The translations under genes and the position numbers were made by a program. DNA of 64,000 nucleotides, from positions 1-64,000 of the forward strand of contig JAEXNR010000027.1 in NCBI GenBank assembly GCA_023439505.1. Direction: 5' to 3'. This DNA is from Bacillota bacterium. GTDB taxonomy: Bacteria; Bacillota; Clostridia; Lachnospirales; Lachnospiraceae. Below the pieces are notes generated by a model, which saw only the letters and a program-made list of their open reading frames with translations, did not search any database and was not told where the DNA came from. Numbering within the stretch: position 1 is the first letter of the stretch; each line of letters opens with the position of its first letter. Of the stretch, positions 54,105 through 62,881 are shown in pieces.

Positions 54105-56687
54105 CTACATTATCCCAAGAACTTTATGAACAAAAAGCTTTGCAAGGACGGCATCAAACTGCGTTCCTGCATTTCTTAATATCTCTTTTGCCGCATTCTC
54201 TACGGATACCGGATCACGATAGCTTCGCAGGCTTGTCATGGCATCAAAGGTATCGGCAATTGCAATCATCCTGGCCTGCAGGGGTATTTCCTCTCCTTTT
54301 AATCCTCTGGGATACCCTTTTCCATCCCATCTCTCATGATGATATAGAATATATCCTGCGATGTCCAGCATCTCATTGGTGGAACAAAGTATCCGGTATC
54401 CAATCTCAGGATGGCGCTTGATCTCAGAATATTCTTCTTCCGTTAATTTTCCGGGTTTATTCAACAGCTCCTCCGGTATTCCGATTTTACCGATATCATG
54501 TAATAATCCTGCGCTTTTGATCTCCTTGCAGCTGTGTTCCGGTAAATTCATAACCAATGCCAATTTTTCACATAATTCAGCTACACGAATCGAATGCTGC
54601 TCTTCTCTGTGATTCTTCTCATTCAGTGTATTAATGATAATGTCTATGGTACGTGCCCGTGTGCTGGGTCCTTCAAATAATTTTTTCTTATACATACTGT
54701 CTTCCGCACTTTTTAGCACCATATTCACGTCTTCCCCTGCATGGCATTTGAAGTCCCATCCCAGTGAAACCGATAAATTGATCCCATTTACCGATTCCTT
54801 TTCACAATTCTCTCTGATCCGTCTGTTGATCTCGTCAACATCGTCCCTCTCCATGTTGGGAAGCAGAAGAACAAATTCGTCTCCTCCGATACGGGATATG
54901 GAGCATTCTTTGGGAAGGCATTCTCTTAACACCCGCGCAAATGTTGTCAGCAATTGGTCTCCTGCCTTATGTCCAAAGGAATCGTTCACCAGCTTAAGTC
55001 CATTCACATCGGCAATCATAATGCATAAAGGCAGATTTATCTCCTGATCCTGTCTTTTCAAATCCTTCTCAAAATATCTTCGGTTTGATAAGCCGGTAAG
55101 CTGGTCATGATAGCTCAAATACTCGATCTGCTTCTGATATAAACGCTGACTGGTAATATCTCTGGCAATTGCCAGCACCTTATCTTCGAAACATGGTACG
55201 ATTCGCATTTCAAAAGTCATACTCACATCTCCTGAACCAACCTCATATTCATGGGTTTGCAGCATGCCGGTATTGATTGCGACAATAATTTTCTGAATCA
55301 GGATCTTAGCATTCTCCTGGTTTACCAGATCATAAATACTTCTTTGCACTGATTTTTCCCTGGAAACAGGAGCCATTGTCACCGGTCCTTCCTGATATCC
55401 GGTAATTAACCCCTCTTTATCAAGAATATAAATGACGTCCGGCAGGACATTTATGATAGCCTGATTGTACTCATTGCTGATCTGCAGATTTGTTTCGCTG
55501 GCAATCAGCAATTCATTTTGCTTGCGAAGCTCCTCTTCCCCGGCGATTACCTCTTCTAATGAAGCCTCCGCTTCCTCATTGGCGAGTTCAAGCTTTACAA
55601 TCATTTGATTTGTTTGATGTTTCATATCCTCAAGTGCTTCCCCAAGAACACCAAACTCATCTTTTCTATTCATTAAATAAATCGGTATATCCTTATCATA
55701 ATTTCCTTTGCTCATATCATGAAGCTCATGAACAAGAATTCGTATCGGCCTGGATATGTTCTTTGCAATATAGTAAGCAATTAATCCGGCACATACCAGC
55801 GTGCCAAGGATAATAAGCAAGGATAAAACAACAGAGAGCCTGATGGGATTCTGATATACACTGACCGGAACAGATTGAATAATTGTTACCCCAAGATCGG
55901 ACTTTGTTATGGCTGCCATATATTTGATATGATCCTTATGATAATAGGTGATTCCGCTGCTGTGATGATCGATGTATTGAAAAAGCTTTGATTGCTCTTT
56001 TGCAATGTTATAAGAATAAATTAAATCAGTGTTATTTGATGCGATGATAGCTCCCTCTTCATCAATAATGATCGTACTCTCTCCGGATTTTTCGGAGTTC
56101 TCAATGATCGCATTGGAAAATCCGTTCAGATTGATAGATAAGCAAAAAATGGACAGTGGATTACGATTCTCATCCAGCAAAGGATAGGCAGAAATCATAA
56201 CCGGTAAGCCTGTAATCGGAGACTTCTTCACTTTTTCAAGATAATTTTCTCTTGTCTTCCATGCCTTTACATACCACACAGACTGAGAGGAGTCGTGACC
56301 TACTGAACTACCTCCCATTCCATCGATATAACAAAGTCCCTGATATGTAAAAAACACATTCTCAAGAAGGCCGGCATATACCTTCATATCTAATTCCAGA
56401 TCATGCCTGATTTTTTGATACGAGTCTTTATCCTCATTACCTTCTCTGAGCTGTATAAAGAAATCATGAACTTGCTTCTCGCTGCTGATCCGCTCGGAAA
56501 GAGCATGCAGGTTCTTGATATTTACGTCAAAGATTTTAACCTTCTGCTGCGAACTTTGGATTAGATTCCGTTTGGTTATCTCCTGCATGTTATGCACGTT
56601 TCTGGTAATAAGAATGCCTGAAATAATAACGCTGGAAGAACATACAATACAAAGAATAATTAGAAATAATTTTTTAAAATAATTCAT
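54105..56687 (-). CDS. Membrane c-di-GMP protein: sensor, HAMP, PAS, GGDEF and HD-GYP
   Basis: An 860-residue composite protein. Order: membrane segment 1 (about 5-28), extracytoplasmic Cache-like sensor (30-285), membrane segment 2 (LSLLIILGTLVCAGLIAYYIA), HAMP, a coiled coil, PAS (about 405-520), GGDEF (about 530-680) and HD-GYP (about 690-855). The cyclase site is intact (SRIGGDEFVLLL), with no RxxD inhibitory site before it. The phosphodiesterase site is intact too (HDIGKIGIPEELLNKPG, then HHERWDGKGYPRGLKGEEIP). It may both make and break c-di-GMP, depending on the signals seen by the sensor and PAS domains. No neighbouring gene suggests the ligand. Confidence 0.93.
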   Translation of the reverse strand: MNYFKKLFLIILCIVCSSSVIISGILITRNVHNMQEITKRNLIQSSQQKVKIFDVNIKNLHALSERISSEKQVHDFFIQLREGNEDKDSYQKIRHDLELDMKVYAGLLENVFFTYQGLCYIDGMGGSSVGHDSSQSVWYVKAWKTRENYLEKVKKSPITGLPVMISAYPLLDENRNPLSIFCLSINLNGFSNAIIENSEKSGESTIIIDEEGAIIASNNTDLIYSYNIAKEQSKLFQYIDHHSSGITYYHKDHIKYMAAITKSDLGVTIIQSVPVSVYQNPIRLSVVLSLLIILGTLVCAGLIAYYIAKNISRPIRILVHELHDMSKGNYDKDIPIYLMNRKDEFGVLGEALEDMKHQTNQMIVKLELANEEAEASLEEVIAGEEELRKQNELLIASETNLQISNEYNQAIINVLPDVIYILDKEGLITGYQEGPVTMAPVSREKSVQRSIYDLVNQENAKILIQKIIVAINTGMLQTHEYEVGSGDVSMTFEMRIVPCFEDKVLAIARDITSQRLYQKQIEYLSYHDQLTGLSNRRYFEKDLKRQDQEINLPLCIMIADVNGLKLVNDSFGHKAGDQLLTTFARVLRECLPKECSISRIGGDEFVLLLPNMERDDVDEINRRIRENCEKESVNGINLSVSLGWDFKCHAGEDVNMVLKSAEDSMYKKKLFEGPSTRARTIDIIINTLNEKNHREEQHSIRVAELCEKLALVMNLPEHSCKEIKSAGLLHDIGKIGIPEELLNKPGKLTEEEYSEIKRHPEIGYRILCSTNEMLDIAGYILYHHERWDGKGYPRGLKGEEIPLQARMIAIADTFDAMTSLRSYRDPVSVENAAKEILRNAGTQFDAVLAKLFVHKVLGIM

Positions 56688-56950
56688 CTTCCTACCGATT
56701 CTCCTTATTTAGACATTTTTCGTTATTTTCCATATTATATCATAAACAGGGAATCAAATGCAATTAGTTACTGTTGGCTCCCACATAATAATCATATTCG
56801 CTGTCTTAATGGGGCAGGAACCGTAACTGCTGCCAAAAATGAGTGTAAAACGCTCAAAAATTCATCTTTACAACTGACGATAAAACACATACAATAAAAA
56901 ACAAATATTATTTCTTATTACATGACGTCTCAACATTAGGTGCCGAATAT

Positions 56951-58039
56951 ATGGAGTACATAGTTCCTGAATACTACAAGCATTTTGTATGTAAATGCGG
57001 TGATTGCCGCAAATCCTGCTGTGATGGATGGCCGATAACGATCTCACAGAAGGAATATTATTATCTGATCGGAGTTGCATGCTCTGATGAACTACGCGGG
57101 AAACTTGATTGTGCACTGAAATTAAGTCCGGTCAGAAGTACACAGTCATACGCCGTCCTGTCCGGTGACTGGCACGGTAATTGTAAGCTGCATCTGGAAA
57201 GTGGTCTTTGCGCATTACAGACAGAACTGGGGGCTGAGGCGATCCCCGCTGTCTGCAGGCTTTATCCCAGAAGTACAAAGAAGCTGCTCCGTTATTGTGA
57301 ATGTTCCTGTTCCAATAGCTGTGAACAGGTCGTGGAATTACTTATGGACATCCATACACCCCTGCGGTTTGAAGAAGTAACACTTTCGCAGGACCCGGTA
57401 TTTGAATTTCCTCTCACACATCAGAATTATGAGTCCTTTAAACATGCGATTTCCATCATGCAAAACCGCAGCTTGTCCCTGGGAGAACGCTTTTTATCCC
57501 TTCATCATGAGCTTTACGGTTCTATTATTTCTTCCCCTTCGAGTGATCTTTCTCTTGCTTTTCAGGTTGTATCTGATTTAACGGTATCCTATGAAAATAA
57601 TGAAACAATATGTGAATATTGCAGGGAAACGCTGCGATATTTTGGTTTGGATGAAGATCATAGACCGGAAAAAGATTATCTTCATCTGAAAGAAAAGTAT
57701 GATGCTGCATCCTGCCTCATAGAAAAACTGCTGCCTGACTGGCCTGTTTTGATAGAACAGCTCCTGATAAACCATATGATTTATAATGATTTTATTTATA
57801 CCACTCCCTTTGATCAGGGGACGGATGCATATATCTCTCTTGTGCTGACCTATTCCTTTCTGCGCTTTCATATTCTTGGTATATTATCAAACGGGATTCT
57901 TTCATCCTCCCTTGTTGATTTTCTGGTTTCCATGTTTCGCCTTATTGATCATTCTAATTTTAAGTCTGTTGCAGTGGCACTTTTTAAAAATAGGCAATTG
58001 CCCGCTGCAGATGCGATAGCGCAACTTGTATTTCTATAA
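56951..58039 (+). CDS. Flagellin lysine-N-methylase family protein (FliB-like)
   Basis: A 362-residue cysteine-rich protein whose start fits the FliB family: YYKHFVCKCGDCRKSCCDGWPITIS, a CxxC plus CC cluster, then CRLYPR and CECSCSNSCEQV, further clusters typical of the family and suited to a metal or iron-sulfur site. FliB methylates lysines of flagellin in Salmonella. Many clostridia carry homologs. AGGTG lies six bases before the ATG. No flagellar gene is nearby in this window, so the target could be another surface protein. It is one of few plus-strand genes here. Confidence 0.88.
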   Translation: MEYIVPEYYKHFVCKCGDCRKSCCDGWPITISQKEYYYLIGVACSDELRGKLDCALKLSPVRSTQSYAVLSGDWHGNCKLHLESGLCALQTELGAEAIPAVCRLYPRSTKKLLRYCECSCSNSCEQVVELLMDIHTPLRFEEVTLSQDPVFEFPLTHQNYESFKHAISIMQNRSLSLGERFLSLHHELYGSIISSPSSDLSLAFQVVSDLTVSYENNETICEYCRETLRYFGLDEDHRPEKDYLHLKEKYDAASCLIEKLLPDWPVLIEQLLINHMIYNDFIYTTPFDQGTDAYISLVLTYSFLRFHILGILSNGILSSSLVDFLVSMFRLIDHSNFKSVAVALFKNRQLPAADAIAQLVFL

Positions 58040-58065
58040 AGAGCTTTCCATTCCTATAAAAATCT

Positions 58066-58108
58066 GCCCCAGGATATACTTCTTACTGTTGTATATCACG
58101 GAGCAGTT
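58066..58108 (+). terminator. Possible terminator after the FliB-like gene
   Basis: An imperfect hairpin with CTGC/GCAG at the base and a 7-bp GATATAC/GTATATC upper stem is followed by TTCTTCCTTTTCC. It lies between two convergent genes and may serve both. Confidence 0.4.
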
Positions 58109-58134
58109 CTTCCTTTTCCTATTTTCATTATGAA

Positions 58135-59484
58135 TTATGATTTATCTTTGGCTCTAAACAATGTCCAGGGCTGACTCGGGCGATCATGAAGATACCCTCT
58201 CTGCCAGTCCCACTGGGTATGTTCCCTTAAGAACTTATCCGCACAAAAAGGTTCTCCGCAGGATCTTCCAAATCTGGCATAAAAAGATAACTCCTTCGCC
58301 ATCGTATCGGTTATAATCTTTGCATCCACTGCACCATAGGGCCGATACGGCTCCAGCCACGTTATGCCGGTGTATTGGCACATATCTTCATCCACATGGC
58401 CGCATAGTGTTCTCTCGCCCGGATGATTGCCTTTCTCCATATAGACATCATAATGGTCCCTCATCATTGATCCCGCTTTTCTGATATCAATTTTGCCGTA
58501 ATTTCTTTCCATCAGCTGATTCCATCTGACTTTTCTGGCACCGTTCGTCCGTACATCATTATATCCTGTCTCACTGCATTCCAGATTTCTGATTCGTGCA
58601 TCCTCCGGTGCATTAAATCCAACAAAGTAACCATTCTTCTTCCTATCGAAGCTGCTATATTCCAGTCCTAATTCGAATCTGGCAATCTCCTTGGTATGAA
58701 TGTCACCTAACAGCCAGCTGCAGGCATAGGCGCCGTTATTATCCTGCTGCATAATCTTCGTCCACTGTTCAATGGTATTCGCATATTGCATTGCTTTCCT
58801 TGCACGGACAAACTCCGGCGTTTTCTCTGAGTCGAACAAATCATAACCGGATATTGTGGTCTCTGTTCCGATGATCCCTGCTCCCGTAACAAAAAAATCA
58901 GTAAAACTCTGAATATATCCCGGAATGCTCTGCATGAATATCCGATGTCCTTCCGAAGGAACAAGGTCAAGAATTACATTAAAATACTGCGCAACCACAA
59001 AGTCAAACCAGGTATTATGACCCATTACAATACCATTGTGTCTGGTCGCATCCCCAGTTGCAATAAAAGCACTGCAGTTTCCCTTATTCTTCTCATATTC
59101 CTGCATTTCATCACCCAGATAATTGGGCAGCCAATACTCCGTCAGTTCTACATATCCGTTCCATGCCACCAGCTCATTCAGAGAAATCGCATATCCCGCT
59201 TCATAAGCCCCTTCACAGATTCCCTGCAATTCTTCCAGATATTCATCACATATCTTCGGTAAAAATATTCTCTCAGCTGCTTCTGCGAAAAAAGCAAACC
59301 TCTTTCCGGTATTTTGATAGGTAATGTAGTATAACATTTTAAAGATGTGCTTCAGCTCCCTGGCCATATGATAACCATGCTGAAAACCTCTTTCATAGGG
59401 AGCACCTTCTATATGAAGATAGATCCAGCCATTTTTATCATAGCGATAGGATTTCTTTAGTTTCATCTTAATTTCGTTTCTCAT
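58135..59484 (-). CDS. Ntn-hydrolase of the C45/phospholipase B-like group
   Basis: A 449-residue protein. The N-terminal 130 residues (RGFQHGYHMARELK, then ELVAWNGYVEL) precede a probable autocleavage site in KGNCSAFIATGDAT, where Cys would become the nucleophile. Next come IVMGHNTWFDFVVAQYFNVILDL, IPGYIQSFTDFFVTGAGIIGTETTI and ARKAMQYANTIEQW, which correspond to blocks in phospholipase B-like proteins and C45 acyltransferases. AAGGTG lies five bases before the ATG. There is no signal peptide, although many relatives are exported or lysosomal. It may hydrolyse an amide or ester such as a bile-salt, N-acyl or phospholipid-like substrate. Exact substrate unknown. Confidence 0.85.
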   Translation of the reverse strand: MRNEIKMKLKKSYRYDKNGWIYLHIEGAPYERGFQHGYHMARELKHIFKMLYYITYQNTGKRFAFFAEAAERIFLPKICDEYLEELQGICEGAYEAGYAISLNELVAWNGYVELTEYWLPNYLGDEMQEYEKNKGNCSAFIATGDATRHNGIVMGHNTWFDFVVAQYFNVILDLVPSEGHRIFMQSIPGYIQSFTDFFVTGAGIIGTETTISGYDLFDSEKTPEFVRARKAMQYANTIEQWTKIMQQDNNGAYACSWLLGDIHTKEIARFELGLEYSSFDRKKNGYFVGFNAPEDARIRNLECSETGYNDVRTNGARKVRWNQLMERNYGKIDIRKAGSMMRDHYDVYMEKGNHPGERTLCGHVDEDMCQYTGITWLEPYRPYGAVDAKIITDTMAKELSFYARFGRSCGEPFCADKFLREHTQWDWQRGYLHDRPSQPWTLFRAKDKS

Positions 59485-59685
59485 ATTATCACCTTTATGA
59501 CATCATATATTATGATACTGACTATGAGAAAAGAAAGTTCTTAATATAATGGAAAAATAGAAATCTTCGATCTTTTGCAACATCAAAATCTGCACGATAA
59601 GGATTCTGTTACAATACAATGCCATTTGTGCTACTGTTGTCACAAATCCAAAATGATAAATATTATAAAGTTAATATTTATTAAA

Positions 59686-60927
59686 TTATACCCTCACATT
59701 GAACGCGGATGTCAGCTGATACTGCTCCTCCAGTTTTTCCCCTTCAGATCCAATTACGTAATATGAACTATTTAATTGCAATTTGTTGCCATATGCCATA
59801 ATTACAAGTCCAAAGCCTCTAACTTGTACCCCATTTACCTTAAAGATCACATCCACATTAAGCTGATAGTGATCCTCTGATCTGTCTATAAATTTCAGTT
59901 TAAAGTGATCTATCTTAATTTTACTCCCGGAGAGCTTTTCCATATGACTGATAAAGCTATTTTTACAGGAATTATAATATTGATCATATCCCATATCAAC
60001 ATACTGTTTTCGAACTTTCTCCTGATCCTGCAAGTCCTTTTTTTCCTGCTCTAATACAGCCTCAAATACACTTTTCGGAATAATATCCGCTTCCAAAAGA
60101 TAAGCTGCTGCGGTTAAAATCTCATTTCCATCTTCTGAAGCACTGCTGCTTTTAAAATGATACGGTACGTAATAATTTCCATAATCACTGGTTATCAGTT
60201 CCGGCCCATTACCTGCATCCATATAGCCTTCTTCCACATTATCTGAACTTATCTTCGGATTGTCTTCCAAAAGGAGGGTATACTGATCCGCAGGAATGAT
60301 ATAATCATTTGACAAATAAATGTCTCTCCAGAAGGAAAGCTCCTCTTTATTGTCCTCATACTGTTGATAATAATTCAACATCTCTTTCCTGACATAATAA
60401 TCTGTGCTATTTATCGTAATTACCTGATAGGTATCCGCCAATGATATCATGTAAACCGGAGCAATCAATTTCTGATATTTTCCTCGGGTATCAAGATATT
60501 GAAATGCTTTTTCATAATCCCCTTTTTTCATTTGAGAGAGCATTCTGTGTGTTTTAAACAATACCCCCATATTGGTATAACTGATCCCTTCTCCGTCATA
60601 TTGATTGATGCCAAGTATTATAGTCGGAATAAGGAATATTATGATAAGTAATACGGCGATCATTCGCATTCGCAATTTTTTAAAAGCTTTTTTTGCAGTA
60701 AATGCTGTAACTATTTCTTCTTTCTTTTTGTTAAAGTCACTTTCCAGCTCCTCTTTACCGGATATCACCTCATCTGCCACCAATTGATTCGTCATATTTT
60801 TATATTTCCTGCTGCATTCAGGACATTCCCTTAAGTGTGCCGCAACCATCTCTTTCGTATCCTCGGAGCAGATACCATCTGCATAGAGTGGTAATAAATC
60901 TTCAATTATGGTACATTTTACCTTCAT
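59686..60927 (-). CDS. Anti-sigma factor with zinc-finger (zf-HC2) domain
   Basis: A 413-residue membrane protein. The N-terminal anti-sigma domain carries the HxxxCxxC zinc motif (His31, Cys35, Cys38 in HLRECPEC). A single membrane segment follows at about 88-108 (MIAVLLIIIFLIPTIILG), then an extracytoplasmic domain of about 300 residues, longer than in RsiW. It overlaps the sigma gene by 4 bases (ATGA), the usual layout for an ECF pair. The N-domain should hold the sigma factor until an envelope signal acts on the outer part. Confidence 0.92.
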   Translation of the reverse strand: MKVKCTIIEDLLPLYADGICSEDTKEMVAAHLRECPECSRKYKNMTNQLVADEVISGKEELESDFNKKKEEIVTAFTAKKAFKKLRMRMIAVLLIIIFLIPTIILGINQYDGEGISYTNMGVLFKTHRMLSQMKKGDYEKAFQYLDTRGKYQKLIAPVYMISLADTYQVITINSTDYYVRKEMLNYYQQYEDNKEELSFWRDIYLSNDYIIPADQYTLLLEDNPKISSDNVEEGYMDAGNGPELITSDYGNYYVPYHFKSSSASEDGNEILTAAAYLLEADIIPKSVFEAVLEQEKKDLQDQEKVRKQYVDMGYDQYYNSCKNSFISHMEKLSGSKIKIDHFKLKFIDRSEDHYQLNVDVIFKVNGVQVRGFGLVIMAYGNKLQLNSSYYVIGSEGEKLEEQYQLTSAFNVRV

Positions 60928-61409
60928 TCTAATCCCTCCATTTCATGAATCAGCCGCTCTTTCGCACGGTAATAGGTGACCTTCGCCCAAACTTCGTTTT
61001 TACCAAATATTTCGGCAATCTCTTTATACTTAAGTTCACCGAATAATCTGAGGGTAAAAACTTCTTTATATGGTTCCGGCAGCAGATGAAGTGCCTTGTA
61101 AATCAATGCCGCCTGCTCTTTATGAATGAGTCTGTCGACAAAATCCCCAGGATCTTCAATCATGGTAATATCCACCTGATGATTAATATGCTTTTTCTTT
61201 TTGCATTCATTGTAATAAGCATTTCTGCCAATCTGACATAACCAGGTATACATACTGCATTTTTCTTCAAATTGATTAATATGTAAAAAGGCCTTGTAGA
61301 ATGTCTCCTGCGTTAATTCCTTTGCAAGCTCCTCCTCACCGGTTAGGGATAAAAGATAACGAAATACCTGCTTCGCATAATGGTCATATATCTCCGGGAA
61401 TTTTGACAT
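60924..61409 (-). CDS. ECF-type RNA polymerase sigma factor
   Basis: A 161-residue sigma-70 family factor of the extracytoplasmic function class. Region 2 is seen in ELAKELTQETFYKAFLHI with the following SMYTWLCQIGRNAYYNE; region 4 in LPEPYKEVFTLRLFGELKYKEIAEIF with KVTYYRAKERL. The ATG at 61409 follows AAAGGAGA at eight bases; an open extension to 61469 would run into the promoter. Its own promoter matches the TGTAAC-N16-TGTC ECF type, which argues for autoregulation. The downstream gene is the anti-sigma factor. Confidence 0.93.
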   Translation of the reverse strand: MSKFPEIYDHYAKQVFRYLLSLTGEEELAKELTQETFYKAFLHINQFEEKCSMYTWLCQIGRNAYYNECKKKKHINHQVDITMIEDPGDFVDRLIHKEQAALIYKALHLLPEPYKEVFTLRLFGELKYKEIAEIFGKNEVWAKVTYYRAKERLIHEMEGLE

Positions 61410-61475
61410 AGATTCATCTCCTTTCCTTTTACAGAAGCTGTCCATCGTCTCCTGCTTACTTATTTCCATCTATTA

Positions 61476-61501
61476 GACAACCGTATCATGAAATGGTTAC
61501 A
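61476..61501 (-). promoter_or_regulatory. Predicted ECF-type autoregulated promoter
   Basis: On the minus strand TGTAAC (61496-61501), 16 bases and TGTC (61476-61479) fit the TGTAAC/CGTC promoter type reported for clostridial ECF operons. The expected start leaves a leader of about 60 bases before the sigma ATG. Confidence 0.6.
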
Positions 61502-61529
61502 AATTAATTATAAGAAATTCCTATCCGGC

Positions 61530-61572
61530 AAAAAATCACCTTGGAGCGTACGAAACAACCAGGTGATTTTTT
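61530..61572 (-). terminator. Terminator after the secreted transglutaminase-like gene
   Basis: Perfect 12-bp arms (AAAAAATCACCT at 61530-61541 and its complement at 61561-61572) around a 19-base loop, with a T-run in the distal arm on the minus strand. It isolates the sigma operon from the genes upstream. Confidence 0.85.
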
Positions 61573-61625
61573 ATTTGCCATATTTAATTGAAAGGCTCCA
61601 TGGTCCCTGACCATACAGGCTCCTG

Positions 61626-62858
61626 TTACTCAACATCCCAGATTACCGTTTTCTTATACTCATTACTGCTTAATAAGAGATGATATCTGATATTTGAATT
61701 ACCGTCAGAGAAATAATCTCGAAATTCTCCCTCTTCCCACAGATCATGATCTTCCCACAATTGCTCAGAGCATAAGTAATCCGTTGTCTTACAGAAGGAA
61801 TTCAGGTAAGTATCAACATAATACCATTTACCATTACTCTCAACGGCATTCCACAAATTTATGAATAAACCATTATCTCCCTGATAAAATGCGCCGCCCC
61901 TGCAGAATTTATATGGAATGTCCAGACATTCACAGAAGAAACCTAAGGTTGCAGCATAATCACGTTCTTCTGTGCTGGCTTTTCCATGTCCATAAAACAA
62001 AATATTTGCAATCTCACCTTCTTTTTCACCATCAGGATTGCAATTTCTCGATACCGTAAAATAATGTTGTATTAATCTGATTTTCTCTTCCACAGACATC
62101 GTACTCGAATTCAGGTCATTCTGATCGATGATTTCTGCTGCTTTTTTTAATGTTGCTGCTTCAGCTTCACTGTACCCGATATAATTTCTTTGCTTTACGG
62201 CATCTGCCGGGTCAAGCTTTCCTGTGCCTGTCCCGATGGTAACTTTCATAGTCTTTTTCAGTTTTCCAATGGTAAAGGATAGATCTGTTTTCCCATCGTT
62301 AACGCCTGTGATGCGTACCTTGTAAAGGAAGGTTGTACCGTCCTCTACTTTGGTCAGATACTCCAGCCCAATTATATTTTCTTTTTCAACTGATACTTTT
62401 ACATCCTCCTGAGGAACATTCGGATACTCTGTCCCGGCATGAAATGCAAAATCCACATAACAGGAGTTGCCCTTCTCCATATTGATCAGATTGGATCTAT
62501 AATCGTCAAAGGACATATTATCAACCCAGTAATCTCCGATATAAATGACACTGTTGTATTTCTTCTTATTCATGGTCGCCGTGATTGTCACTACACCATC
62601 CTTAACTGCTGTCACTTTTCCATTCTTTGATACCTTCGCTCTTTTTGTGTCCGAGGAACTCCACACAGCTTTCTTACTCGTCCCATTCAGACTCAGCTGA
62701 ACCGTTCCGCCTATGGTCGTTACCACGTAGGTCCTGTTGAGTCCTATTTTTGAAGCTGCCTGAACCTGCTCTGTGCCAAAGAAACATCCGGTAATCATCA
62801 TACACAGAATTAGTACGGCTGTAACAATTCTGGTCTGTACACCACTTATCCCGCTCAT
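61626..62858 (-). CDS. Secreted Big_2 protein with inactive transglutaminase-like domain
   Basis: A protein of about 410 residues. The ATG at 62858 has AAAGGG eight bases upstream. An N-terminal signal sequence (about 1-36) ends near VQA, with an alternative lipobox at MITGC. A Big_2 domain follows (about 40-105: VQLSLNGTSKKAVWSSSDTK, GKVTAVKDGVVTITAT), then a second beta region and a transglutaminase-like domain (about 240-385). The active paralog encoded upstream has GHGVCGDYSQ and EAHGWNKV; here the same places read GHGKASTEERDY and FINLWNAV, so the catalytic Cys and His are lost, while the final WYYVDTY Asp remains. Binding rather than catalysis is likely. It lies 23 bases after that paralog. 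Confidence 0.88.
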   Translation of the reverse strand: MSGISGVQTRIVTAVLILCMMITGCFFGTEQVQAASKIGLNRTYVVTTIGGTVQLSLNGTSKKAVWSSSDTKRAKVSKNGKVTAVKDGVVTITATMNKKKYNSVIYIGDYWVDNMSFDDYRSNLINMEKGNSCYVDFAFHAGTEYPNVPQEDVKVSVEKENIIGLEYLTKVEDGTTFLYKVRITGVNDGKTDLSFTIGKLKKTMKVTIGTGTGKLDPADAVKQRNYIGYSEAEAATLKKAAEIIDQNDLNSSTMSVEEKIRLIQHYFTVSRNCNPDGEKEGEIANILFYGHGKASTEERDYAATLGFFCECLDIPYKFCRGGAFYQGDNGLFINLWNAVESNGKWYYVDTYLNSFCKTTDYLCSEQLWEDHDLWEEGEFRDYFSDGNSNIRYHLLLSSNEYKKTVIWDVE

Positions 62859-62881
62859 ACAACACACCCTTTCCTGCCCTC

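Noticed and set aside
56836..56862. GAGTG/CGCTC hairpin with flanking A and T runs
   Set aside because: The stem is only 5 bp and no gene ends nearby in a fitting direction.
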